Assembly: GCA_022266195.1 (NCBI GenBank)
Contig: WHVY01000008.1
Span: forward strand, 1,798,001 to 1,862,000
Source: Tetranychus cinnabarinus
Taxonomy: Eukaryota > Arthropoda > Arachnida > Trombidiformes > Tetranychidae
Direction of reading: 5' to 3'
Length of the DNA: 64,000 nt
This document shows, piece by piece, positions 1-9,489 of the stretch; within the stretch, counting starts at the first letter, position 1; each line of letters begins with the position of its first letter. A program made the translations under genes and the position numbers. The notes beneath the pieces are model-generated. The model was given only the letters and a program-made list of their open reading frames with translations. It searched no databases and was not told the origin of the DNA.

Positions 1-1272
1 AGCCATACTGATCAAACTTCTCCAATCCTTCTAGCTTAGTTCATTATTAATGTTATTGTAAATGGCATTGACTGAAAAGTACATTTAAAATCATTAAACT
101 CTTCCAATTTGTAAAGTCAATCTTTAATTTATTATACAGTCTGCTGCAATGATTTGGCGCTTATTTCGACAAATGAATTAGAACCATCCAGACAAAATCA
201 GTTTATTGTTGTTTGAACTAATCCATAAATTCAAATCAATTCATGTTGTACATTGAACTTGCCTGGTGTTAAAAATCATGAGACAAATTTTCAGGCTTCT
301 AAGTTGAGCAAATATATTTCGAGTTTTTAATGAATAATGAAAAACGCTAGTAATGGTTAAAAACAAGCAATTGATATCTTTCGCTATTCAAATGTGATAG
401 TTTCAAGTGCGCATTAATTCAAAATAGCCTGTTGATTCCTGACTGGTGAAACCATATAGACCTGAAAGTTTGAGCTTATTGAAACACATAGTTTAAAAAC
501 TGTACAAAACTGTAGATTAGCAATTCAGTCTCTGACATTGGAGTGTAGACTGAGGACTGTCATGTAAATTTCATGTAGGTAAGTGGGATTGAGAAAAGCG
601 CAATCAGTTCCTAAATCAAAAACTAATTTGTTTCTTCTCACAGGGAATGTTTTTTTGCCTCGAGCACGAACTTTCTGTACTGTGACGTCAAGCTTATTTT
701 GACAAAACATACGCGCCATCAATTAAATTACCCAAAACTCAATTGTTACCTTTACACCTTCAACCACTGAACTACACTTAAATTCATAAATTTATTTTCA
801 TTAATTTTCAAATATGTTACAACGAAAATGCCCAAATTTTAAACTCAAATATCTTAGGGACCACTCAACTCGCACGCAAAACCCTCGACAGTTTTTCATA
901 ACTCAATTTGCTCTATCAATTGTCCATAGTCTCGCCAAAATCGGTTCTAGGCATAGCGTTTAGTTCCCTTGTGAATAATATAATAAATGATAAGATTGAT
1001 TAAGATTAAGTAGAGTTTTGAATCATATTTTAATGTATCGTAAGATTACACTTATTCGATATCCTTGGAGATGTTTCATGTTATGGAATAATTAATTATT
1101 TTCTCTTGTAATTCTCTGTCTCGCTTTTCATTTTAATCTTGTACGATCATAAAAACAAAGAAAGAAAAAGAAAAAAACAATGACTATTCAAATAGATAAA
1201 GTATCTCCAAAAATATCGAATGTGTGTTTTATTAGAGTTTAATGAAGACATTTGTTAAAGCTTGTAGCTTGA
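1..1272. other. Intergenic, no gene recognised
   Basis: AT-rich sequence without a convincing gene. A 65-codon minus-strand open frame at 525-722 has a stretch faintly like a retroelement protease (FDLGTDCAFLN), but the aspartate is followed by Leu rather than Thr/Ser and nothing around it supports a transposon. The part nearest 1273 should hold the 3' UTR of the first GST gene. Confidence 0.5.
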
Positions 1273-2540
1273 TCAATATGGCTTTTGAATTGTGTCATTT
1301 CCCCATTTGGCTGTTGCATCTGTGATTGGGAATCGACTGAAACTGTTGCTCTTCAAATATTTATTGATCTCAGGCAAGGCTTCAATCCGGTCAAGAAATT
1401 GTTTCAGGTTTGCATGTGGATCCAGTAAGGAAGGTTTATATTGCCTGATGTAGTCGAGTGTCGAGTAGAGTAAAAAGTCAACGTAAGTAACTCGATTACC
1501 GAGGATGAACTTGTTGGAACCAAAAGCGTTTCCAGTGTGATTCAATTTCTCAACCAAATAAGAATCCAAACCAGGTCGACGATCTTCAAATTCCTGGTCA
1601 CTCTCAACGTACCAAGCTGTCCATAGTGAATGAGTTATTTCAAAAGCACCTTGTTCGAAGATATCGGATCGAATGGATTCCGAGTCATTTCTTGGTCCTA
1701 AATCATGTTTACGAGCCAGGTAATGGAGAATAGCCAAAGTCTAGAAAGAGATGGTTCAATGATGATTAAATTAAATATTTCTGTGATTTATTGATCTACT
1801 GAATAGTGACATGACCTGTTGATAGCTCATTTTTTGCACAAAATTTTATTAGTATTTTATTCGTTTTATTAGATACTTATTGACTCAATGCCATGAAAAC
1901 TGAGAAGCAGATGAAATACTTTTCATATTAGAGGTTTAATGTCAAAATATCTTTTTGTTTTCATTCTCTTGACTTTGATTTAAATCGGGCTGACTTTTTA
2001 CCATTTTCATCCACCACTTTTTAAATAACTTATTCACCCTATTATCCACTATAATGTTCACCACCCAAAGGTACAAATCGGATGACCAGTATAATGGATG
2101 TGTCAGATTCGGATGGTGCACAATATGGTGGATAACGGTAAAAATATTGAAAAGTGATGGAATAAATTCAATGAAGTTTGACTTATTCCCAATTTAATCA
2201 ATCTGCTGATAAAAGTTGATTCAATGACAAGAGATATTCATAATATACCAATATATCCAAAATAACACTTAAAATAAATGGATTTTGATATTTTATATGA
2301 AGCAGAATGATGAAGCTTTGTTACCTGAGTAATCTTGAGATCTCCATCAATGTAATATGGTAAATTAGGGTAAGGAAGACCCAAATTGTGCTTCTCATTG
2401 AGCCAATCTGATTTGTCAAAGTCAGGAGTATCACCGAGTTTGTAGACACGCAAATTGTACGAGGCTTTGGCTTGTTTCAAAGTCAGTATAATAGGCTCAA
2501 CAGCACCTCGAAGGTTCCAATAACCGATAACTGGTGCCAT
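1273..2540 (-). CDS. Glutathione S-transferase, mu class (copy 1)
   Basis: Two exons, 2540-2325 and 1740-1273, joined in phase 0 after ITQ to give 227 residues, the normal size of a mu-class GST. The enzyme conjugates glutathione to electrophiles in the cytosol and in mites is part of detoxification of plant compounds and acaricides. The N-terminal thioredoxin-like domain starts APVIGYWNLRG with the catalytic Tyr at residue 7; the glutathione-binding stretch LPYYIDGDLKITQ runs straight into the exon 2 sequence TLAILHYLARKH, the mu-class equivalent of the SNAIL/TRAIL motif. Exon 2 encodes the helical C-terminal domain, including NRVTYVDFLLYSTLDY. The 584-bp intron ends in sequence clearly related to the copy 2 intron, so the copies arose by duplication. 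It faces away from copies 2 and 3. Class assignment is firm; substrate unknown. Confidence 0.93.
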
Positions 2541-3636
2541 TTTGGGTTAACACGAAAGAAAAACAAAGATGCGCAAAATAACACTTCAACAAGTAAATAA
2601 ACTGAATTTGTCTGAATCCAACTTCACGTTACTTCACATTTATATTGAAATCTCCTTCTGCCTCTCTCTATCTTTCTCTCCTTTCCCACCTTATCTTCCC
2701 TCCATCAACAATACTTATTATCGTGAATTGAAACCCCATGGAAGGAGATCTCCAAATGACTCAATATCAACACGTTTTCATTTTTATCATGTCAACTTTT
2801 CTTGATAAAATGTAACTCAGATGATTGAAATTGATTTGGTAAACATTTAATCACAGATCTTACTATCTTCAGCAAGTGCACAATGAGGAAACATCAGTTC
2901 TGCAGAAGTCTATCTTTTTCATGATAATAGTATGTAAAAAGTAAGATAAACCCACGTGTGGATCTAAATGGAGTAACATTGAAAGATTGATTTTTTTTCC
3001 TTTTCAAGTCTATATCGTCTTGAATGATTCGATCAGTAAATAAATCACAGAAATCAAGTATCCCTAAGAAATACTTGGAATGAACTCAAATTGATGCTTA
3101 CTTAAGCTGGAAAATAAAATTCAGCAGAAAACGATTCTATCGAGAAGTTATGGGCATAAGCTGAATAAGTCGAGGAAAAATATCAGGCTTGAAATATCAT
3201 ATCAAAATTGTTAATAGGTACATAAGTATCGACATCGGAGCTGAAAGATATTAGCATCTGAAATGTAAAACTAATGGTGATTCCAGACAATCTTTTTTTA
3301 CACCAGTTTCAGCATTAAGCCTTATTATGCCTCACAGTGCATTTAAAAATTGGAATAATTCTTTAATTTGATTTACTAATCAGTACAATTAGAGTTGAAT
3401 CTGATTTTTTTGTAATTTCTGAGTCCAATTTTTCATTGTCTCCACTGGTTATCAAAACGATTTATTAATATCAAACTATCACATTATGATCCAATCTCAG
3501 AATTACTAAAAAAGAACTAGAATTGAACTGAATTATATTTTTCCATTATTTATTAATCATTATTTAAACGACTAAAAGAAACGAAATGGAACAGACTTGC
3601 AGAGTTAGTTAAACAGGTAACTTGTGAATTATTACA
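2541..3636. other. Intergenic between GST copy 1 and lipocalin
   Basis: Divergent intergenic region that should contain the promoters of the minus-strand GST and the plus-strand lipocalin. Apart from the GST-intron-like segment at 2956-3055, nothing was recognised. Confidence 0.5.
2956..3055 (+). repeat. Relic of GST intron sequence
   Basis: This ~100-bp segment aligns by eye with the 3' part of the GST copy 2 intron at about 5626-5730, sharing GTGGATCT, ACATTGAAAGA, a T-rich tract and ATAAATCACAGAAA in the same order. The end of the copy 1 intron (about 1760-1800, minus strand) has the same ATCAATAAATCACAGAAA block, so the shared sequence is GST intron sequence. No clear GST exon flanks the relic, which suggests a mostly deleted further GST copy or a partial duplication. 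Confidence 0.6.
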
Positions 3637-4449
3637 ATGAAAATGTTCGTTTTTGTGTTTGTTTTAAGTGTTCTCGTGGCTGTTGGACAGTCTAAAAAGG
3701 TTGATGGACCTTGTCCAATCAAGATTGAACAAATTGAAACCTTTGACCATGATAGAGTAAGTTGATGTACAGAATTGTGAATATTGTCATTTTCCCAATC
3801 TACTTGTTACTAAACAGTATTTGGGTAAATGGTGGGATACTTATACTGATTCCATCACCTACGGTTGTATCGGTGTTTCGGGATGTCGGTTAACCTACTA
3901 TCGTGGCTATTATTATGGTGATCATTCATTCACTGTCAACTTATATTACGGATACAATTACACTGGTATTTGCTCATTTGGATTCTCACAACCTGATTAT
4001 GATGTGGATGCTCGTTTGTTTTACGATGCATGTAAGTACTCATGCCATTCTATTGACGCTCCTAGCATTGAATCATTTAAAAAGTACCACAATTAATTTT
4101 ATTAATACATTTTTCTGCATTATGAATAGATGACAATAGTTATTACATTTTAGAAACCGATTTTGACAGTTATACAGTTGAAGTTGGATGTGCCAATGAC
4201 GATGGTGTTACTCATGAAGGTGAGTTTCTTTATTAAATATATTTTTCTCATCAACTAGATTACGGTTGTAATTCGCTTATTCTTTTTACAGAGCGAATTG
4301 TTCTCAGATCACGAAATAAGACAATGTCAGACGAGGTTCGAAATAAATTGGTCAAGAAAATAGTTGATTATGGATTTGCTGAGCCAGATTTGATTGCTAA
4401 TGACTTCACAGGTTGTAAAGATTTCGATCCCGATTCTTGGCATATATAA
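3637..4449 (+). CDS. Secreted lipocalin, apolipoprotein-D-like
   Basis: Four exons: 3637-3756, 3818-4031, 4130-4219 and 4292-4449, all with GT-AG introns of 61-98 bp and consistent phases (0, 1, 1), giving 193 residues. The start is the Met opening a hydrophobic signal peptide (MKMFVFVFVLSVLVAV) cleaved near GQS. Exon 2 opens with YLGKWWDTY, the lipocalin GxW signature of the first barrel strand, followed by aromatic-rich beta strands. Cysteines at residue 25, in CIGVSGC, in CSFG, in VGCAND and near the end (GCKDF) fit the disulfide pattern of apoD-type lipocalins. Such proteins bind small hydrophobic molecules outside the cell; apoD-like lipocalins are known in mites. The ligand is unknown. 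It lies between GST genes, but a functional link would be inference. Confidence 0.88.
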
Positions 4450-4785
4450 TACATTGAGATTATATAATTTGATAGTATCAAGCGTTGTTCAAAAAATGAA
4501 TTTTGTATTATTTAACACAACGAGCCGATACACAATCATGCCTGGTCAAGAAAATTCCGTTTACTGAATAAAAAACATTCTATCAACATTTCAAATAAAT
4601 TAAACTAGATTCCAAAAATAATACAACAGCTCGAATTCAAAGCTATGACTAGTTTTGCGTAATTTTTAATAATTTCATGTTTAAATTATTGCGTTTATTA
4701 TCTCTTGTAGAGAAACAGAAAATGTTACTTTAAGACAGAGTAGGTTAAAATCATAGAGATATTCAATTATACAATTTTTAAGAAA

Positions 4786-5002
4786 ATAAACATTTATTAA
4801 GTCAAATGTTGAAGTAAGTTTAAGTCTAAAATTGGATATTGCGACCCTTCCTTCGGCACTCACCATCAATCTCGAAATGTTTACACCGCTTGCTTGGAAT
4901 TTGACTCCGAATCTTACAGCCACTACACTCCAATCTTGAGACAATTTTCTTAGTTGCGATGAAAAATAGGATTAGTTTTATCATCAAAATTTCGTTGTTT
5001 TT
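4786..5002 (-). pseudogene. 5'-truncated copy of RpL36A
   Basis: This segment matches the 3' half and 3' UTR of the intact RpL36A gene at 12924-13238, including the AATAAATG polyadenylation region and the stop. The last 30 or so codons stay in frame (RCKHFEIDGECRRKGRNIQF, stop), but about 11 bases are missing upstream relative to the parent, which breaks the frame, and the first half including the start codon is absent. 5' truncation plus retained 3' UTR suggests retrotransposition of an mRNA. The parent CDS has no intron, so segmental duplication is not excluded. No coding function is likely. Confidence 0.85.
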
Positions 5003-5193
5003 ACTACTTTACTATTATTAGTACTTGTTTTTACTTGAATAAACTAGAGACAGCTGGAACTGGATAAAAATCAAATCGAGATAAGATAAAAGCTTAAGGT
5101 TTCCAATGGTTTACTGATAAAATAAGAAACTGTCTAACCGATTTGCTCTTCATTTGTATCATTGACTTTGTCTATTAATTCTTTGCCTTAATT

Positions 5194-6221
5194 ATGTTTC
5201 CATTGATTGGTTATTGGACATATCGTGGCAATGTTGAGCCCATCTTGTTGTTGCTCAAGCAAGCTGACCAACCCTTTCAAATGAAAACCTACAAACAGGG
5301 AGTTGGACGAGATTATCTTGGTATTGAATGGCCAACTGATAAGAAACAGTTGAACTTGTTTTATCCCAACTTGCCTTATATCGTTGATGGAGACATTAAG
5401 ATAAGTCAGGTAAATGATAATAAAATTGTTGTAACCAGAATCAACCCAAAGTAATTCAATCTCAACCCTTTAACCAACCACAGCCCAATTTGATGTACAC
5501 TTTGTGTTACATGAAGGTTCATTAATTGTGTCTGTGAATATGAAACCATTAATAAAGTAAAGCTTAACATAAATTGAAAAGAAAATGATTTCACCCAAAT
5601 TGGTTGAAACAGATCGATCAATTGTTAGGTGGATCTGAAAGGAGTGACATTGAAAGAGTTGATTCGTTTTCTTTTTTCAAGGTTATATCTCAGTAAATGA
5701 TTCAGTGGATCAATAAATCACAGAAAATGTTTAATAATCATTGAACCATTTCTTCCTAGACTTTGGCTATTCTCCGTTATCTGGCTCGTAAACATGACTT
5801 AGGACCAAGAAATGAACTGGAAACAGTCCGATCCGATATTGCTGAACAAGGTGCCTTTGAAATGATGTGTTCATTATGGTCAGCTTGGTACGTTGAGACT
5901 AACCAAGAATTTGAGGATCGTCGACCTGGTTTGGAGTCTTATTTGGTTGAGAAGTTGGCTCACACCGAGGACGTTCTTGGTTCCAACAAGTTCATCCTCG
6001 GTGATCGAGTTACTTACGTTGACTTTTTACTCTACTCAACACTCGACTACATCAGACTGTATAAAGCTTCCTTGCTGGATTCCCATGAAAATCTGAGAAA
6101 ATTTCTTGACCGAATTGAAGCTTTGCCCAAAATTAAACCCTATTTCGACGATGAAAAGTTTACGCGATTCCCAATCATTGGATCGCGAGCCAAGTTTGGT
6201 CATTACAAACCAGTCGATTAA
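5194..6221 (+). CDS. Glutathione S-transferase, mu class (copy 2)
   Basis: Two exons, 5194-5409 and 5760-6221, joined in phase 0 at the same position as the other two copies; 225 residues. Catalytic Tyr7 lies in FPLIGYWTYRGN; the glutathione-site stretch LPYIVDGDIKISQ is followed by TLAILRYLARKH, then the all-helical domain with DRVTYVDFLLYSTLDY. Exon 2 is very close to copy 1 (for example QEFEDRRPGL and LVEKL), so these two are the most recent pair even though they lie on opposite strands about 2.7 kb apart. It starts with Met-Phe instead of the usual Met-Ala. Expected role: cytosolic glutathione conjugation. Substrate not inferable. Confidence 0.93.
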
Positions 6222-6767
6222 TTGGTAAAACCTTAAAATCTATACAAAATATCCATTCTCTGTTAATTAATGTTAATTATCAAATATAATGTTGTTTAAA
6301 AAACGTACATGCAATGGTTAATAAACAGTTAATGAAATCAATGGGATCGATCCAAAATTAACAGTTTCGTAACCAAAATGTATAAAAGTCGAGGAAAAAC
6401 GTGAAAAAATTATCATTATATTAATAAAGGTAGTTTACTGAATTTAGAACAATAATTTGATCGATTGACCTTCGAATCCATTATAAACAAAACTCGATCT
6501 AGCATCATTATGTTAATTTTCGAGAAACAAAATTTTGGGTTTGTACACATTTGCCACTATTATTATTATTATTATTATTAAAATGACAATCTCAAAGTAA
6601 GGTCTGCCTTTGGGAGTTTGTCAGTCAAAAGCTAGAGTTATATCTTTGAGTCAATTGACTTACAATTGTTATTACATTTGTGGCTTCACTTGAAAACAGT
6701 TGATTTTCGTCTTTTGTGTCGTTTTTCATTTCTCTATTCAAGCATTTAATTGTTAATTGTTGATTCT
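6222..6767. other. Intergenic between GST copies 2 and 3
   Basis: Holds the 3' UTR of copy 2 and the promoter of copy 3. The only structure noticed is a TAT trinucleotide run at 6558-6581. Confidence 0.5.
6558..6581. repeat. TAT trinucleotide microsatellite
   Basis: Eight uninterrupted TAT units, about 190 bp upstream of the start of GST copy 3. A candidate polymorphic marker; no function is implied. Confidence 0.9.
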
Positions 6768-8215
6768 ATGGCTCCTATTCTCGGTTATTGGAAACTCCGT
6801 GGTCTTGGTGAACCAATACGTCTACTTTTGGCTCACACTGGTCAAGAGTATGAGATGAAAGAGTACTCATTTGGTCCAGAACCAGACTATGATAGAAGTG
6901 AATGGCTCGATGAAAAGTTCAACTTGGGTCTTGATTTTCCCAATTTACCTTATTACATTGATGAAGAGGAAGGTGTCAAAATGACTCAGGTAAAGTAATC
7001 ATTTCCTAGCAAATTAAATAGCAGATTTGGAATGACTAGTTTGAGACAACCTTTGATTATTTAATCGTTAATCTGTAACTAGATGGGTAACCAGAAAATG
7101 CACTTTTTTCGTGAAAAAAATTTGTTTTCTGTACAATAAAGATCACTTCGATTTTCAGTTGAACCTTCGCCATTCTGTGAACATAGAGAGATTCTGTTAG
7201 AGAGCTTGAACTTATTATATTATTTATTGATTAAAGTTGTTGATACAAATCAATGATCGAAAAAAATTTCAATTTATAAACAGTTCTCTTGATATCGGCC
7301 ATTGACTCAAAACTTTGACCACAATACTTCGAGAATATCAGTCCATACAGTTACCATTCTTTCAACAATTATTAGATTTTATTATGGACTATAATCAATT
7401 GAATAATCATTCAAGACCATACAATTAAAGTTAAATTAAATTTCATTGGTCATTCATTGATCAATAGATTCCCTTTGGTTGTCCGTCATGTTTTGGTTTA
7501 TTCTGGTCGTTTATTTACAATGTTACATATACTCATTTATATGTATTACATGTAATATTTAATGTCATAACAAGTTTAATGTCGATTCTTAGCTTTAAGG
7601 ATTTACAAAAAATACCAAAATGCAAACAAGCAACCAAAACATGACGGAGAATCAAAGGGAATCTATTGATCAATGAATGGTCCATGAAATTTAATTCAAC
7701 TTTATGTATCGATTCATCTGATGATTTTTGAGTTTAATTTTGTTTAAATGCATTCACAGACGGTCGCTATCATCCGCTATTTAGCTCGGAAACATGGATT
7801 GGTCGGTGAATCTGATGAAGAGACAATAAAGATTGAAATGGTTGAACAACAAGCAATCGAGTTGATCTTCACTTGCACCCGAACCTGGTATTGTAGAGAT
7901 GATGACCTTTTTGACAAGTTAAAGGAAGAAATGATGACCATTTTACCAGGAAAGTTGATTGGTTTAGCCAAATTTTTGGGTGAAAATCAATACATTATTG
8001 GTGATCGTATAACTTATGTTGACTTTATGCTGTATTCAATACTGGATTACATACGGTTATTTGAAGAGTCATTGTTTGATGAAGCCAGTTCATTGAAAGA
8101 TTATTTAACTCGAATTGAATCATTACCTGAAATTGAAAAGTACCTTTCCTCTGATGACTTCAGAAGGTTTCCAATCACTGGACCAATGGCTAAATTTGGT
8201 GGTTCAAGTGAATAA
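6768..8215 (+). CDS. Glutathione S-transferase, mu class (copy 3)
   Basis: Two exons, 6768-6989 and 7760-8215, phase-0 junction at KMTQ/TVAIIRYLARKH; 225 residues. The ATG at 6768 is chosen because it gives the family start MAPILGYWKLRG; upstream in-frame residues are not family-like. Catalytic Tyr7 is present, as are LPYYIDEEEG in the glutathione site and DRITYVDFMLYSILDYIRL in the C-terminal domain. It is more diverged from copies 1 and 2 than they are from each other: exon 1 is two codons longer in the loop before the intron, and exon 2 has its own helix 4-5 region (ELIFTCTRTWYCRDDDLFDK). The 770-bp intron is the longest of the three because it contains an inverted-repeat element at 7426-7704. 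Confidence 0.93.
7426..7704. mobile_element. MITE-like long inverted repeat in GST copy 3 intron
   Basis: Left arm 7426-7499 and right arm 7632-7704 are near-perfect reverse complements over about 73 bp, for example ATTGATCAATAGATTCCC on the left against its complement on the right, closing with GTCATGTTTTGG. The unpaired centre is about 130 bp with no open frame. This is the architecture of a miniature inverted-repeat transposable element. A target-site duplication was not clear, so the exact ends are uncertain. Transcribed RNA would form a strong hairpin inside the GST pre-mRNA. Confidence 0.75.
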
Positions 8216-9489
8216 CAAAAGTTATTTTCAGCTAAATAATTATAACATACTTTTTATTGACCAAAACATTTCATCAACAAAAGATTCGATTTACATTTGA
8301 TTCGTTAGTAACCGAAAAGAAAGGATACATTTCATGGTTAATCTACTTTTGGCTTTGCAAAAAAAATTGTAATCAAAATATCAATAATCTATAATAGTTG
8401 ATTGTGTTTCATGTTAGATTGCTTTAATTTACAGATTGGTTTGCATTCCATATAAAACGTGTGATATCCATTCTGGTAATTGTTCAATTGAACCCTTATT
8501 TAACTGCTTAAATCATTGTATTCCAAACATATTGTTGTTGCTCTAATCCATTGAAATTAACGGTTCCACTGAAAAAAAATAAAAGCTTTCAGTTTATTTC
8601 AAAATAATCTCAAGGTAATTCAGTTTACCAATTGTGAAAATTATTCATCATCGGGCTTAGCTCATCTTTATTTTGCTGCCTTCCATCTTCAATTGATTAT
8701 CTATGGTCATTCAATTAAGGCTGGAAATTAAATTACATAATTTTTCTAAGCAAATTATGTTATTGTTATGGTGTGCAAATCAGGTAATAAAGTCTATTCA
8801 TTGATTTGCCTATGCTCAGTTAAAATAGACCACAAATTACTAGTTAATCAACCTTGATTTATCAAGGTTAAAGATAATTAATTCACTATCATGGTTGATT
8901 CGACTGAAATAATAGTCATTTTACGTGTAAACAATGAGCGCAAATAAGGATTTGAATAGTGGAGATGATCAAGGAAACGGATATCATCATCAATTGAATT
9001 TAGTCCAGACAGATTGAAGTCATTAATATAACGGTTGATTAAATAAACTTTCCTTTGTTGATTAAATTACTGTTAACAAACCTCAATGTCTATCTAGATT
9101 GAGCGTACAACTTGAATCAACACAAAACTAGAAATTTCAAAAAACGTTCTTCATGGAAATTTACTTTGTTAGGGTTTTGGTTGAGTTAATCATTAATTTA
9201 ATAACATTTGTATGAATTAGAATGATTTAAGATAAAGATTAGGGAAAGAAAATTGTCAATTAATTTACTTTAGTTGCTCATGGTACATTGAGATCTACTT
9301 TTAAAGTGAATTTAATCTAAACGTTGATTAGTCTTGTAAAATATTAGGGAAAATGCTGATTTAATTTAAATAGACTGTTTGAGAAAGGTTTAAATGATTA
9401 TCCCGTATTATATTCCTGGTTTAATGAGAGAAACAAGTGGTTGTGACAAATTAGATGCCATCAATCATTCTAGAAATATTGTTAATAAT
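8216..9489. other. Intergenic, convergent GST copy 3 and EXOSC10
   Basis: AT-rich sequence between two convergent genes, expected to hold both 3' UTRs. A short perfect hairpin (AACCTTGA, TTTA, TCAAGGTT) lies near 8850. No gene recognised. Confidence 0.5.

Noticed and set aside
525..722. Minus-strand frame with a protease-like FDLGTDCAFLN stretch
   Set aside because: The retropepsin motif needs D-T/S-G; here it is D-L-G, and no other retroelement domain, LTR or frame is nearby.
2569..2805. 78-codon plus-strand open frame upstream of GST copy 1
   Set aside because: Low-complexity translation of a pyrimidine-rich promoter region; no family resemblance or splice context.
8848..8870. Small hairpin as terminator
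   Set aside because: Eukaryotic intergenic context; no adjoining RNA gene or T-run that would give it meaning.
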